From Fibrobacter sp. UBA4297 (GTDB lineage: Bacteria; Fibrobacterota; Fibrobacteria; Fibrobacterales; Fibrobacteraceae): a DNA stretch of 64,000 bases. The number at the start of each line of letters is the position of its first letter. Position 1 is the stretch's first letter. Both the position numbers and the translations under genes were made by a program. Shown here piece by piece: positions 22,745-29,817 of this stretch. Below the pieces are notes generated by a model. That model searched no databases and was not told where the DNA came from. It saw only the letters and a list, made by a program, of their open reading frames with translations. The stretch lies in assembly GCF_002394865.1 (NCBI RefSeq), contig NZ_DGUZ01000017.1, positions 186,001-250,000 of the forward strand, given 5' to 3'.

Positions 22745-23446
22745 TTGAACAATACAGTACCTGTCCTGCAAATGATTACGCAGTCCGATATTGTGACCAT
22801 GATTATTCTCGGGATTCTCGCCTTTATGTCGCTTGGCTCCTGGGGCATCATCATCGTGAAATTCTTTAAGCATAAATCAAATTTGCGTGCGAACGCCAAG
22901 TTTTTTAAGGAATTTTGCAAGCTCAAGCATTTCTCTGAACTCCAAAAACTTTGCACGGTTTCGAACGATAGCGCACTCCGTCTGTTGAGCGTCGAAGTCT
23001 TGAACGAAGTGTCCAAGTTCAAGGGTAAAGTAACTTACGAATCTATTCAGCATCGTTCCTCCTTACTCGAAGATGCTATCCAGCGTTCGATCGAAGGTAT
23101 CCGCATGGGCGAGGACCGCTATTTGACTTTCCTTGCCACGAGTTCTAACTTGGCTCCGTTCTTTGGCTTGCTCGGTACGGTTTGGGGCATCATGATTGCG
23201 TTCTTCCAGATTGGTCATCATGGCTCTGCGGACTTGACCGTTGTCGCTCCGGGTATCGCTATGGCTCTTATCACTACGGTGGCAGGCCTTTTGGTGGCTA
23301 TCCCTGCCTCTGCCGGGTACAATTACTTTACCTCTAAAAATGGAAGTAACGAAACTTCTTATTACAACTTTGGATCGCAAGTTTTGAGCTTGTTTAAGAG
23401 AGGTGACATGCTCGCTGTTGAAGGAGTTGCCGAGGAGGAAGCGTGA
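22745..23446 (+). CDS. tolQ: TolQ: proton channel subunit (MotA/TolQ/ExbB family)
   Basis: 233 residues from a TTG at 22745, a few nt after GGAGGT; the frame also has a TTG at 22733, but that one overlaps the ribosome binding site. Three membrane helices are visible (about 17-38, 135-158, 170-192), with FFGLLGTVWGIMIAF and VAPGIAMALITTVAGLLVAIPA, the conserved channel helices. With TolR it uses the proton gradient to drive TolA during division. First gene of tolQ-R-A-B-pal-cpoB. A TATAAT lies at 22702-22707, followed by a TACGTA. Confidence 0.93.
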   Translation: MNNTVPVLQMITQSDIVTMIILGILAFMSLGSWGIIIVKFFKHKSNLRANAKFFKEFCKLKHFSELQKLCTVSNDSALRLLSVEVLNEVSKFKGKVTYESIQHRSSLLEDAIQRSIEGIRMGEDRYLTFLATSSNLAPFFGLLGTVWGIMIAFFQIGHHGSADLTVVAPGIAMALITTVAGLLVAIPASAGYNYFTSKNGSNETSYYNFGSQVLSLFKRGDMLAVEGVAEEEA

Positions 23447-23859
23447 AACGCAGCCGCCGTAAGGACTTAAAGCAGGAACTCAACCTCACGAACATGATTG
23501 ACATCGTGTTCGCCATCTTGATTGTGTTTATTTTGTGCGCACCGTTGATGAGCCAGGGCGTGAAGGTCAATCTCCCGCAGGTCAAGGCTCCGACGATGGA
23601 ACAGCAGAAACTTTTGAAAGTTTCCATCACCAAGAACCTCGAAATTTTCATCGCCGATATGCAGGTGGACATGGAAAGCTTCGAGAGCATTTTCAAGTCG
23701 CTGTGGAACGGCGAAATGGCTGTGGTCATCAATTCGGACGAGGCTGTAAGTTACGGCTTTGTGATGAAGGTTGTGACGCTGGTGCAAAAGCTCGGTGTAA
23801 CGAAGCTCGGTTTCTTGACAATGACTCCAAAAGACGAACTGGTAAATGAAAAGAAATAG
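23443..23859 (+). CDS. tolR: TolR: ExbD/TolR proton channel subunit
   Basis: 138 residues, GTG start overlapping the tolQ stop (GTGA) behind GAGGAGG. One membrane helix (about 20-38) carries NMIDIVFAILIVF with the essential Asp of the ExbD/TolR family. The periplasmic domain (about 45-135, VNLPQVKAPTMEQQKLLKVSI) has the family fold. Its 3' end overlaps tolA by 14 bp. Confidence 0.92.
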   Translation: MKRSRRKDLKQELNLTNMIDIVFAILIVFILCAPLMSQGVKVNLPQVKAPTMEQQKLLKVSITKNLEIFIADMQVDMESFESIFKSLWNGEMAVVINSDEAVSYGFVMKVVTLVQKLGVTKLGFLTMTPKDELVNEKK

Positions 23860-24778
23860 GGACCATATCCAATATTTCGAGACGGAAAACGATGGATCTT
23901 TGTTCAAGATCATCGTGTGTGCTGTCGTGTTTCATTTGGCGGTTGTCGGGACTTTGATCGCTCTCAACAACATTGATTTGAGCAAGCCTGCCGAAGAAAT
24001 TCCCGTGTTCGAGATGGTGCAAGTCGATGAACCGGTAAAAGCTCCTGCGGCTAAGACTGCTTTGCCGGAGCCTGAACCGCAGCAAGCGCCGAAGGTGGAA
24101 CCTCCACCTCCGCAACCGCCCGAGCCTGTGCCTGAAACGACTCCGGAACCGGAACCTGCTCCAGAGCCGACTCCTGTGAAAACGCTAGAGCCGGAAGCTC
24201 CGCAAGTTCCTGAAGAGCCCGCTCCTGAAGTGAAGCCGGATACTCCGGAACCTGTGCCTGTGCCGGAACCCAAGGCCGAAGAAAAAAAGCCGGAAGAAAA
24301 AGTCGAAAAGCCGAAGCCGGTCGAGAAGCCTGTTGAAAAGCCGGTGGAAAAGGTCGCTAAAAAAACAGTTGAAAAGAAGAAGGTCGAAAAGAAACCTGCG
24401 AAAAAGCCGAAGGATGACGACTTTGATATCGATGACTTGAATTTGCAGAAGTCGTTTGAAATGCCGAGCCTCAAGGCGGTGAATCCGATTGATATGGACC
24501 CGCTGATGCAAGTGTTCTTGGAACGCGCAAAGGCGAAAATCATGAGCAATTTCAACCCGCCAAACGGACTGACGATTGATCGTGATGCAAAAACGACGGT
24601 ACAGTTTACAGTTGAACGCTCGGGTGCGATTACTAGCGTGTTCCTCAAGCGTTCTTCGTCGAACAGTGCGTGGGACCATTTGTCGATGCGAGCGGTGAAG
24701 ATTTCGAAGTTGCCGGAACTCCCGCCGACGTACAAGGGATCAAGTCTTGTGTTGCAGTTTAACTTTACGCCGAACTAG
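23846..24778 (+). CDS. tolA: TolA/TonB-like energy transducer
   Basis: 310 residues. An N-terminal membrane anchor (about 24-45) is followed by a very long Pro/Glu/Lys-rich spacer (about 55-195, PEPVPETTPEPEPAPEP-like), which would span the periplasm, and a C-terminal TonB/TolA domain (about 215-310: FLERAKAKIMSNFNPP, VQFTVERSGAITSVFLKRSS). The position between tolR and tolB marks it as the TolA of this system even though the spacer is TonB-like rather than the helical TolA spacer of Proteobacteria. It starts inside the end of tolR. Confidence 0.88.
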   Translation: MKRNRDHIQYFETENDGSLFKIIVCAVVFHLAVVGTLIALNNIDLSKPAEEIPVFEMVQVDEPVKAPAAKTALPEPEPQQAPKVEPPPPQPPEPVPETTPEPEPAPEPTPVKTLEPEAPQVPEEPAPEVKPDTPEPVPVPEPKAEEKKPEEKVEKPKPVEKPVEKPVEKVAKKTVEKKKVEKKPAKKPKDDDFDIDDLNLQKSFEMPSLKAVNPIDMDPLMQVFLERAKAKIMSNFNPPNGLTIDRDAKTTVQFTVERSGAITSVFLKRSSSNSAWDHLSMRAVKISKLPELPPTYKGSSLVLQFNFTPN

Positions 24779-24793
24779 GAGGTGCCTTCGGCA

Positions 24794-24891
24794 CAGTTAT
24801 GAGTTCTAAGTTACTAGTTACTAGAGATGTTCTTATAGCAAATTCTAGTAACTAGCCCGAAGGGCGAAGTAACTATTAACTAGTAACTACA
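24794..24891. repeat. TAGTTACTAG-type palindromic intergenic repeat
   Basis: Left arm GTTCTAAGTTACTAGTTACTAG and right arm CTATTAACTAGTAACTAC are imperfectly complementary and flank a core with CCCGAAGGGCG. It interrupts the tol cluster between tolA and tolB. Related elements occur at 32853, 37550, 48540, 53049 and 62345. Confidence 0.65.
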
Positions 24892-24903
24892 ATGAGGTTT
24901 ATG

Positions 24904-26178
24904 ATGAATAAAATAAAGTTGCTTTTTGTGTTTGTTGCGATGGCGCTTGCGGTGCCTGCGTTTGCGGCGATTGATACGATTGCAGTGGATGTGGGAATTT
25001 CGGTATTCCAGACGATGCCGATTGGCGTTGTGCCTTTTGAAGAAAATGGAAACATCAAGTGGACAAATGAAGCTCCGCATTTGATTTTGACGCGTGATGC
25101 AAACCTCACGGGGCGTTTTGAAGCTGTGAGTTCGGATAAGTTTGACTTGGTGCTTTTTAGCAAGAAACGCGCTCGCCAGTACGTGACCGGCAATGCGACC
25201 AAGCTCCCGAATGGAAAAATCAAGCTTGATTGCTATCTGTATGCTTCCGAGACGAAGGACGTATTGCTTGGCGAAAGCTATACCGTGAAGCCTTATGACG
25301 TGCGTCAGGCGGTGCATTCGTTCTTTGACAAGGTCGTTTATCGCTTGTTCGGGGAACGCGGTGTCGCTTCGACGAAGCTTGCTTATGTTTCGAAAATCGA
25401 TGGCGTGAAGCAGGTCGTGATTTCGGATTACGATGGTTTTTCTCGTCGCCAGATTACGCGCGATTCTTCGATTAATATGATGCCGGTTTGGCAGAAGGGC
25501 AATAAGGGCCTTGTGTATGTGAACTTCCGCAAGCAACGTCCGAACCTTTACGCCATCACGTTTGGCGGCAAGGAAACCCCGCTCTTTACGCAGTTCAAGC
25601 AGACGTTTAGCCCGGCAGTAAACCCGAAGACCGGAGAACTTCTTTTCTCGGTGACGGAAGGTGCAAAGACGGAACTTTATCGCGGCGATATGAAGACGGG
25701 TTCTGCGCAGAAGTTCTTGCACTTGAAATCGAATCAGGTGAGCCCTTCTTGGAGCCCGTTTGCAAGCGAAGTGCTCTTTACGAGTGACCGTGGTGGCTCT
25801 CCGCAAGTGTACGCGGTAGGGAAGGATGGCACGGACGTGCGCCGCATTACGTACATGGGCCATTACAATGAACGTGCAAGCTGGTCCCCAGAAGGTGACC
25901 GCATTGTCTACACATCGATGGACGATGGCAAGATGAACATTTATACGTGCGCTCTCGATGGTACGGATATTATCCAGCTGACCTCGAACGCAGGGAATAA
26001 CGAACACCCGACTTGGTCGCCCGATGGCAAGCTGATTGCATTTGCCAGTGACCGTGGCGGTAATTATCAAATTTATATTATGCGTAAAGATGGGAGCGGC
26101 GTGACTCGCATTACGAATGGTAGCGAAAATACTTCGCCGACTTGGTCCTGGTTCTTTGACGAGAAAAAAGTTAAATAG
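24904..26178 (+). CDS. tolB: Tol-Pal system beta-propeller protein TolB
   Basis: 424 residues from the ATG at 24904, preceded by GAGG 6 nt upstream; starts at 24892 or 24901 are possible. A signal peptide ending VPAFA (about 1-21) exports it. The N-terminal alpha/beta domain (about 22-165) is followed by a WD40-like propeller with TolB repeats (SWSPFASEVLFTSDRGG, ASWSPEGDRIVYTS, TWSPDGKLIAFASDRGG). It docks to Pal and transmits TolA force. The gap of 125 bp from tolA contains a repeat, so tolB-pal-cpoB may have separate transcript control. Confidence 0.93.
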   Translation: MNKIKLLFVFVAMALAVPAFAAIDTIAVDVGISVFQTMPIGVVPFEENGNIKWTNEAPHLILTRDANLTGRFEAVSSDKFDLVLFSKKRARQYVTGNATKLPNGKIKLDCYLYASETKDVLLGESYTVKPYDVRQAVHSFFDKVVYRLFGERGVASTKLAYVSKIDGVKQVVISDYDGFSRRQITRDSSINMMPVWQKGNKGLVYVNFRKQRPNLYAITFGGKETPLFTQFKQTFSPAVNPKTGELLFSVTEGAKTELYRGDMKTGSAQKFLHLKSNQVSPSWSPFASEVLFTSDRGGSPQVYAVGKDGTDVRRITYMGHYNERASWSPEGDRIVYTSMDDGKMNIYTCALDGTDIIQLTSNAGNNEHPTWSPDGKLIAFASDRGGNYQIYIMRKDGSGVTRITNGSENTSPTWSWFFDEKKVK

Positions 26179-26189
26179 AGGAGTGAATT

Positions 26190-26768
26190 ATGGGTAAGAT
26201 ATTTAAACTTGCTTTGATGGGTACTGCAGTTGCGCTCTTCGCTTGGGGCTGCAGCAAGGAAAAGCCGGAAACGGATCCGCAACCGCAAACGGCGCCGGAA
26301 GCTCCTGCGGATTCGACGCTCAATCTCGATGCGCTTGTGGCAGATACGTTAAGCGCGGATTCTTTGGCTCGTTTGGAAGCGGAACGCCTTGAAGCAGAAC
26401 GTGCACGCCTAGAAGAATTGATCAACCGCATCATGCTTGAAGATGTGTACTTTGACTATGACCGCTCCGAATTGACCGAGAATGCAAAGCGCTTGCTTGC
26501 GCAAGTGGCTGAAATCCTGGTCAATGAAAATCGCTTTATCGTGACTGTTGAAGGCCATACAGATGCTCGCGGTACCGAAGACTACAATATTTCTCTGGGT
26601 GCTCGCCGCTCGACTGTGGTGCGTGAGTTCTTGATTGCGTACGGCGTGGATGCCAACAGGCTTGTTTCAGTGAGCTATGGCAAGGAGCGTCCGAAGGTTC
26701 AGGGAACTGACGAAACGGCGTATTCCAAGAATCGCAGAGCGCATTTCCGCGTGTCCATTGATCAATAG
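26190..26768 (+). CDS. pal: Peptidoglycan-associated lipoprotein Pal
   Basis: 192 residues. Lipobox FAWGC (Cys21). After an acidic linker, a helix (about 62-80) leads into the OmpA-like domain (about 84-192): YFDYDRSELT, VEGHTDARGTEDYN, LGARRSTVV and the NRRAHFRV end; the Asp and Arg that bind the diaminopimelate side chain are present. It anchors the outer membrane to peptidoglycan and partners TolB. 11 bp after tolB. Confidence 0.95.
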   Translation: MGKIFKLALMGTAVALFAWGCSKEKPETDPQPQTAPEAPADSTLNLDALVADTLSADSLARLEAERLEAERARLEELINRIMLEDVYFDYDRSELTENAKRLLAQVAEILVNENRFIVTVEGHTDARGTEDYNISLGARRSTVVREFLIAYGVDANRLVSVSYGKERPKVQGTDETAYSKNRRAHFRVSIDQ

Positions 26769-26786
26769 TTTGGGGAGGACTTGATT

Positions 26787-27647
26787 GTGAATTTGAAGAC
26801 TTTATCTCTAGGCGTTGTTTTGGCATCTTTTGTGCTATCGGGATGCAGTAGCATTACGATGTTGCGCACAAAAGAAATGCGTGCAGTCGGTGACGATGTC
26901 ATTGCTAAGAATGATTCGGCGTACAAGGCTCTTTCGGCTGAAAATGCATCACTCCGTGCAGAACTTGATAGCGTAAAGGCTCAGCTTGATGCTTCTGCAG
27001 TGGCGCAAAAGCGCTTGCAGGCCGAAGTGACTGTGCTTTCGAATCGCATGAGCGAAGAAACGGTCCGCCGCGATACGCGTCAGGAAGAAATCATTTACCG
27101 CTTGGATTTGCTACTTGGTAAGTCTGACAAGATTTTGGCAAAGAAGGTCGTGGTGAACAATGGCGTGGCTAGCGCCGTGATGGAACCGGACGCCAATGCC
27201 GAAAAGATGATTGAAGCGGAAACGATGTTCAATGCCGCTCATTCGGATTATCACCGTGGCGAATACAAGCTTGCGTACAATGGCTTTAAGCAGGTTTATG
27301 AGCTTGTGAAAAAGGGCGAAATGGCAGAAGGGGCTCTCTACTGGATGTCGCTTTGCTTGATGGAGGCAAATCAGCCGGCAAAGGCAAAGACGCTCCTCAC
27401 GAATCTCGTAGATTCCAATCCGAATGGGATGAAGGCTTGCGCGGGTATGTACAAGCTTGCGACGATTTACGGCAATGAATGCAATCTGGACCGTAAAAAG
27501 CAGTATTTGCAGATGATTCTTTCGAACAATACGTGCGCTTCGACTCCGGAACTGGAGCAGGCCGCGATTTCGTTGCAGGAAATGCTTGACTTTAAGTCTC
27601 CGGATGGGCGCTCGGCAACGGAAATTTGCCGCGAACAAATGCGATAA
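26787..27647 (+). CDS. CpoB/YbgF-like lipoprotein of the Tol-Pal cluster
   Basis: 286 residues from GTG at 26787, nine nt after GGAGG; a TTG at 26781 is too close to it. Lipobox VLSGC (about Cys20), unlike E. coli CpoB, which is soluble. A coiled coil (about 45-110: SAENASLRAELDSVKAQL) precedes a TPR-like region (about 150-275) with MFNAAHSDYHRGEYKLAYNG-type repeats split here as FNAAHSDYHRGEY and KLAYNGF. It occupies the usual position after pal. CpoB coordinates outer membrane constriction with peptidoglycan synthesis; that role is inferred here. Confidence 0.85.
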   Translation: MNLKTLSLGVVLASFVLSGCSSITMLRTKEMRAVGDDVIAKNDSAYKALSAENASLRAELDSVKAQLDASAVAQKRLQAEVTVLSNRMSEETVRRDTRQEEIIYRLDLLLGKSDKILAKKVVVNNGVASAVMEPDANAEKMIEAETMFNAAHSDYHRGEYKLAYNGFKQVYELVKKGEMAEGALYWMSLCLMEANQPAKAKTLLTNLVDSNPNGMKACAGMYKLATIYGNECNLDRKKQYLQMILSNNTCASTPELEQAAISLQEMLDFKSPDGRSATEICREQMR

Positions 27648-27656
27648 ATACGAAAA

Positions 27657-27679
27657 AAGCCGGCTGGGAGCCGGCTTTT
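27657..27679 (+). terminator. Rho-independent terminator of the tol-pal cluster
   Basis: AAGCCGGCT, loop GGG, AGCCGGCTT then TTG; 9-bp perfect stem preceded by an A run, so it could also stop murA transcription from the other side. Confidence 0.85.
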
Positions 27680-27703
27680 GTGCGTTTGGGGTGACGCCAT
27701 TTT

Positions 27704-28981
27704 TTATTCGTCGCGGGCGTCCGGGTTGAATCGCTTGACGGTCGCACCAATCTTTGCCATCTTGGCTTCGAAATCTTCGTAGCCGCGGTCGAGATGGTAA
27801 ATACGGCTGATGGTCGTTTCGCCTTCGGCAATGAGGCCTGCGAGAACGAGGGCTGCGCTTGCGCGGAGGTCGGAACCCATGATGTCGGCACCTTCGAGCG
27901 GGAGGCCGCCCTTGATGGTAGCCGTGTTGCCGTTCAGCTGGATGGAGGCTCCCAAGCGTTCAAGTTCGGCGACATGTTTAAAGCGGTCGTTATAAACCGT
28001 GTCTTGCACGAGGCTGTTCCCTGGAATGGAGAGGAGCGTTGCCATGAACGGAGCCTGCATATCGGTCGGGAATCCCGGGAATGGGAGCGTCACAAGGCTC
28101 ATCGGCTTGAGTTCCTGCTGGCGGGCGTCAACTTCGGCCCAGTCGGCACCGACGTTCACCTTGCAGCCGATTTCGCGGAAAGCGTCGAGCGTAGAGGCGA
28201 TGTGTTCAGGAATGATGCGAGTGACTTTCACGCGGCCGCGCGTGATGGCTGCTGCGCAGAGGAATGTGCCTGCTTCAATGCGGTCCGGGATGGTGACGCC
28301 TGTGCCCGGGCGGAGCGATTCGACGCCCTGGACGGTGAGGGTGCGTGTGCCACGACCCTGAATCTTTGCGCCCATGCTCGTGAGGAAGTCGATGAGGTTG
28401 TCAATTTCAGGTTCGAGGGCGGCGTTCTGCAAGACGCTTACGCCCTTGGCAAGTGTAGCTGCCATCAAGACGTTGACCGTTGCACCGACGCTAGAAATCG
28501 GGAAGTTGAAGTTACCACCAGGGAGGCGGCCTTCACAAGTGGCTTCGACGTAACCGTGCGTGACGGTAATCTTTGCACCGAGCGCTTCGAGACCCTTGAG
28601 GTGAAGGTCCACAGGGCGCGGGCCCCAGGCGCATCCGCCGGGGAGCGAGACGCGGCAACGTCCGAATCTGGCAACGAGAGGGCCGAGCACGTAGAAGCTT
28701 GCGCGCATGGTCTTCACAAGTTCGTACGGTGCTTCGAGATGGTCTACACCGCGGGTGTCGATTCTCAAGACGTGACTTCCGCCATTGATGTGGCAACCGA
28801 TCACGCGGAGCACATCGGACATGGTCTTCATGTCTTTTAGGTGCGGAACATTTGTGATTTCAGAAACGCCATCGGCGAGGAGGGCCGCTGCCATCACGGC
28901 AAGCACGGCGTTTTTGGCACCAGAAATTTCAACTTCACCATTGACCGGTGCTTTGACTTGCGGAACGATAAACTGATCCAT
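27704..28981 (-). CDS. murA: UDP-N-acetylglucosamine 1-carboxyvinyltransferase
   Basis: 425 residues, normal length. It transfers enolpyruvate from PEP to UDP-GlcNAc, the first committed step of peptidoglycan synthesis. Seen: ISGAKNAVL with the catalytic Lys and Asn near the start, the active-site loop GGCAWGPRPVDLH whose Cys is the fosfomycin target (Cys form, so expected sensitive), and PDRIEAGTFLCAAA. GAGG lies upstream of the ATG. The RDD protein gene ends 5 bp upstream of it, so the two are co-transcribed. Confidence 0.96.
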   Translation of the reverse strand: MDQFIVPQVKAPVNGEVEISGAKNAVLAVMAAALLADGVSEITNVPHLKDMKTMSDVLRVIGCHINGGSHVLRIDTRGVDHLEAPYELVKTMRASFYVLGPLVARFGRCRVSLPGGCAWGPRPVDLHLKGLEALGAKITVTHGYVEATCEGRLPGGNFNFPISSVGATVNVLMAATLAKGVSVLQNAALEPEIDNLIDFLTSMGAKIQGRGTRTLTVQGVESLRPGTGVTIPDRIEAGTFLCAAAITRGRVKVTRIIPEHIASTLDAFREIGCKVNVGADWAEVDARQQELKPMSLVTLPFPGFPTDMQAPFMATLLSIPGNSLVQDTVYNDRFKHVAELERLGASIQLNGNTATIKGGLPLEGADIMGSDLRASAALVLAGLIAEGETTISRIYHLDRGYEDFEAKMAKIGATVKRFNPDARDE

Positions 28982-28986
28982 ATAAA

Positions 28987-29751
28987 TTAAACCTCTTTCT
29001 TTTCTTTTGGTTCGATGGCATTATGAACGACACGAGTCTGTGCGATAAAGTCGTGTAGCGCTCTCTTTTGCGGATCGATAAGGACAATAAGGTAACCCAG
29101 ACCATAAAAAATGAGTGTCGCTTGCGTGACGATACTTGCCACAAAGCGGAAAATCGAGAATGCCCACGAAAGCTTTTCGCCATTTGCCATTTCGACATGA
29201 ATGCGCATGAGCTTTTTACCCGGCGTGGCGCCCCAAACGGCGTGGAATACGATAAAGTAAATTGCCTGTACAATGCTCCAAATCGTAAAGAATGTAGACA
29301 TTCCGGGGAGATCGAGAGCTTTGGAAACAAGGTCCGTGGAGGTGGGGCTTTCGATGTACTGATTTGCGATTTCGGAGGCGGCACTTAAGTCCACCATACC
29401 GGCCAAACTCATGACGTAAAGGAAAATTGCACCGACTACAGAAAGAATTAAGTTGTCTATAATAAAGGCGTTCGCGCGTACAAAAAATCCTGCAAATCGC
29501 TTGCGCTGCATTCTGCCTTGCAATAACGTTTCAATCGTCTGCTTGAGGAGTTCTTCTTCGGTCGGCTCCGGGGGTTCGCTTGCTTCAGGGAAATCTTTCC
29601 ATGCTTTCCAATTCGTTTCGCCTGAGTGCCAGACTAAAGTTTCGTCTTTTATTTTGCCTTCGTTGACAAAATCTCTAATTTCATCGATAGAATAAGGACC
29701 TTGACGCCTATCCCCGTCGGTGATTGATGTATCGATATAAAACCATTTCAT
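28987..29751 (-). CDS. RDD family membrane protein with N-terminal GYF-2 domain
   Basis: 254 residues. The N-terminal 55 residues (MKWFYID ... QGPYSIDEIRDFVNEGKI ... LVWHSGETNWKAW) match the GYF_2/DUF4339 domain, a small protein-interaction module. The rest is an RDD domain: ANAFIIDNLILSVVGAIF as first helix (R and D signature), two or three further helices, WGATPGKKLMRIHV, and KRALHDFIAQTRVV. RDD proteins are implicated in transport or envelope stress; nothing more specific is shown. It is first in a two-gene unit with murA. Confidence 0.85.
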   Translation of the reverse strand: MKWFYIDTSITDGDRRQGPYSIDEIRDFVNEGKIKDETLVWHSGETNWKAWKDFPEASEPPEPTEEELLKQTIETLLQGRMQRKRFAGFFVRANAFIIDNLILSVVGAIFLYVMSLAGMVDLSAASEIANQYIESPTSTDLVSKALDLPGMSTFFTIWSIVQAIYFIVFHAVWGATPGKKLMRIHVEMANGEKLSWAFSIFRFVASIVTQATLIFYGLGYLIVLIDPQKRALHDFIAQTRVVHNAIEPKEKKEV

Positions 29752-29817
29752 GTTGTGGAATAATTTAGTAAAAAGTTCGCAAGCCGAATTTTCGAAAAAA
29801 TCCTAAATTTACAGGTT

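Noticed and set aside
24880..26070. 396-residue open frame opposite tolB
   Set aside because: Antisense shadow of a confidently identified gene.
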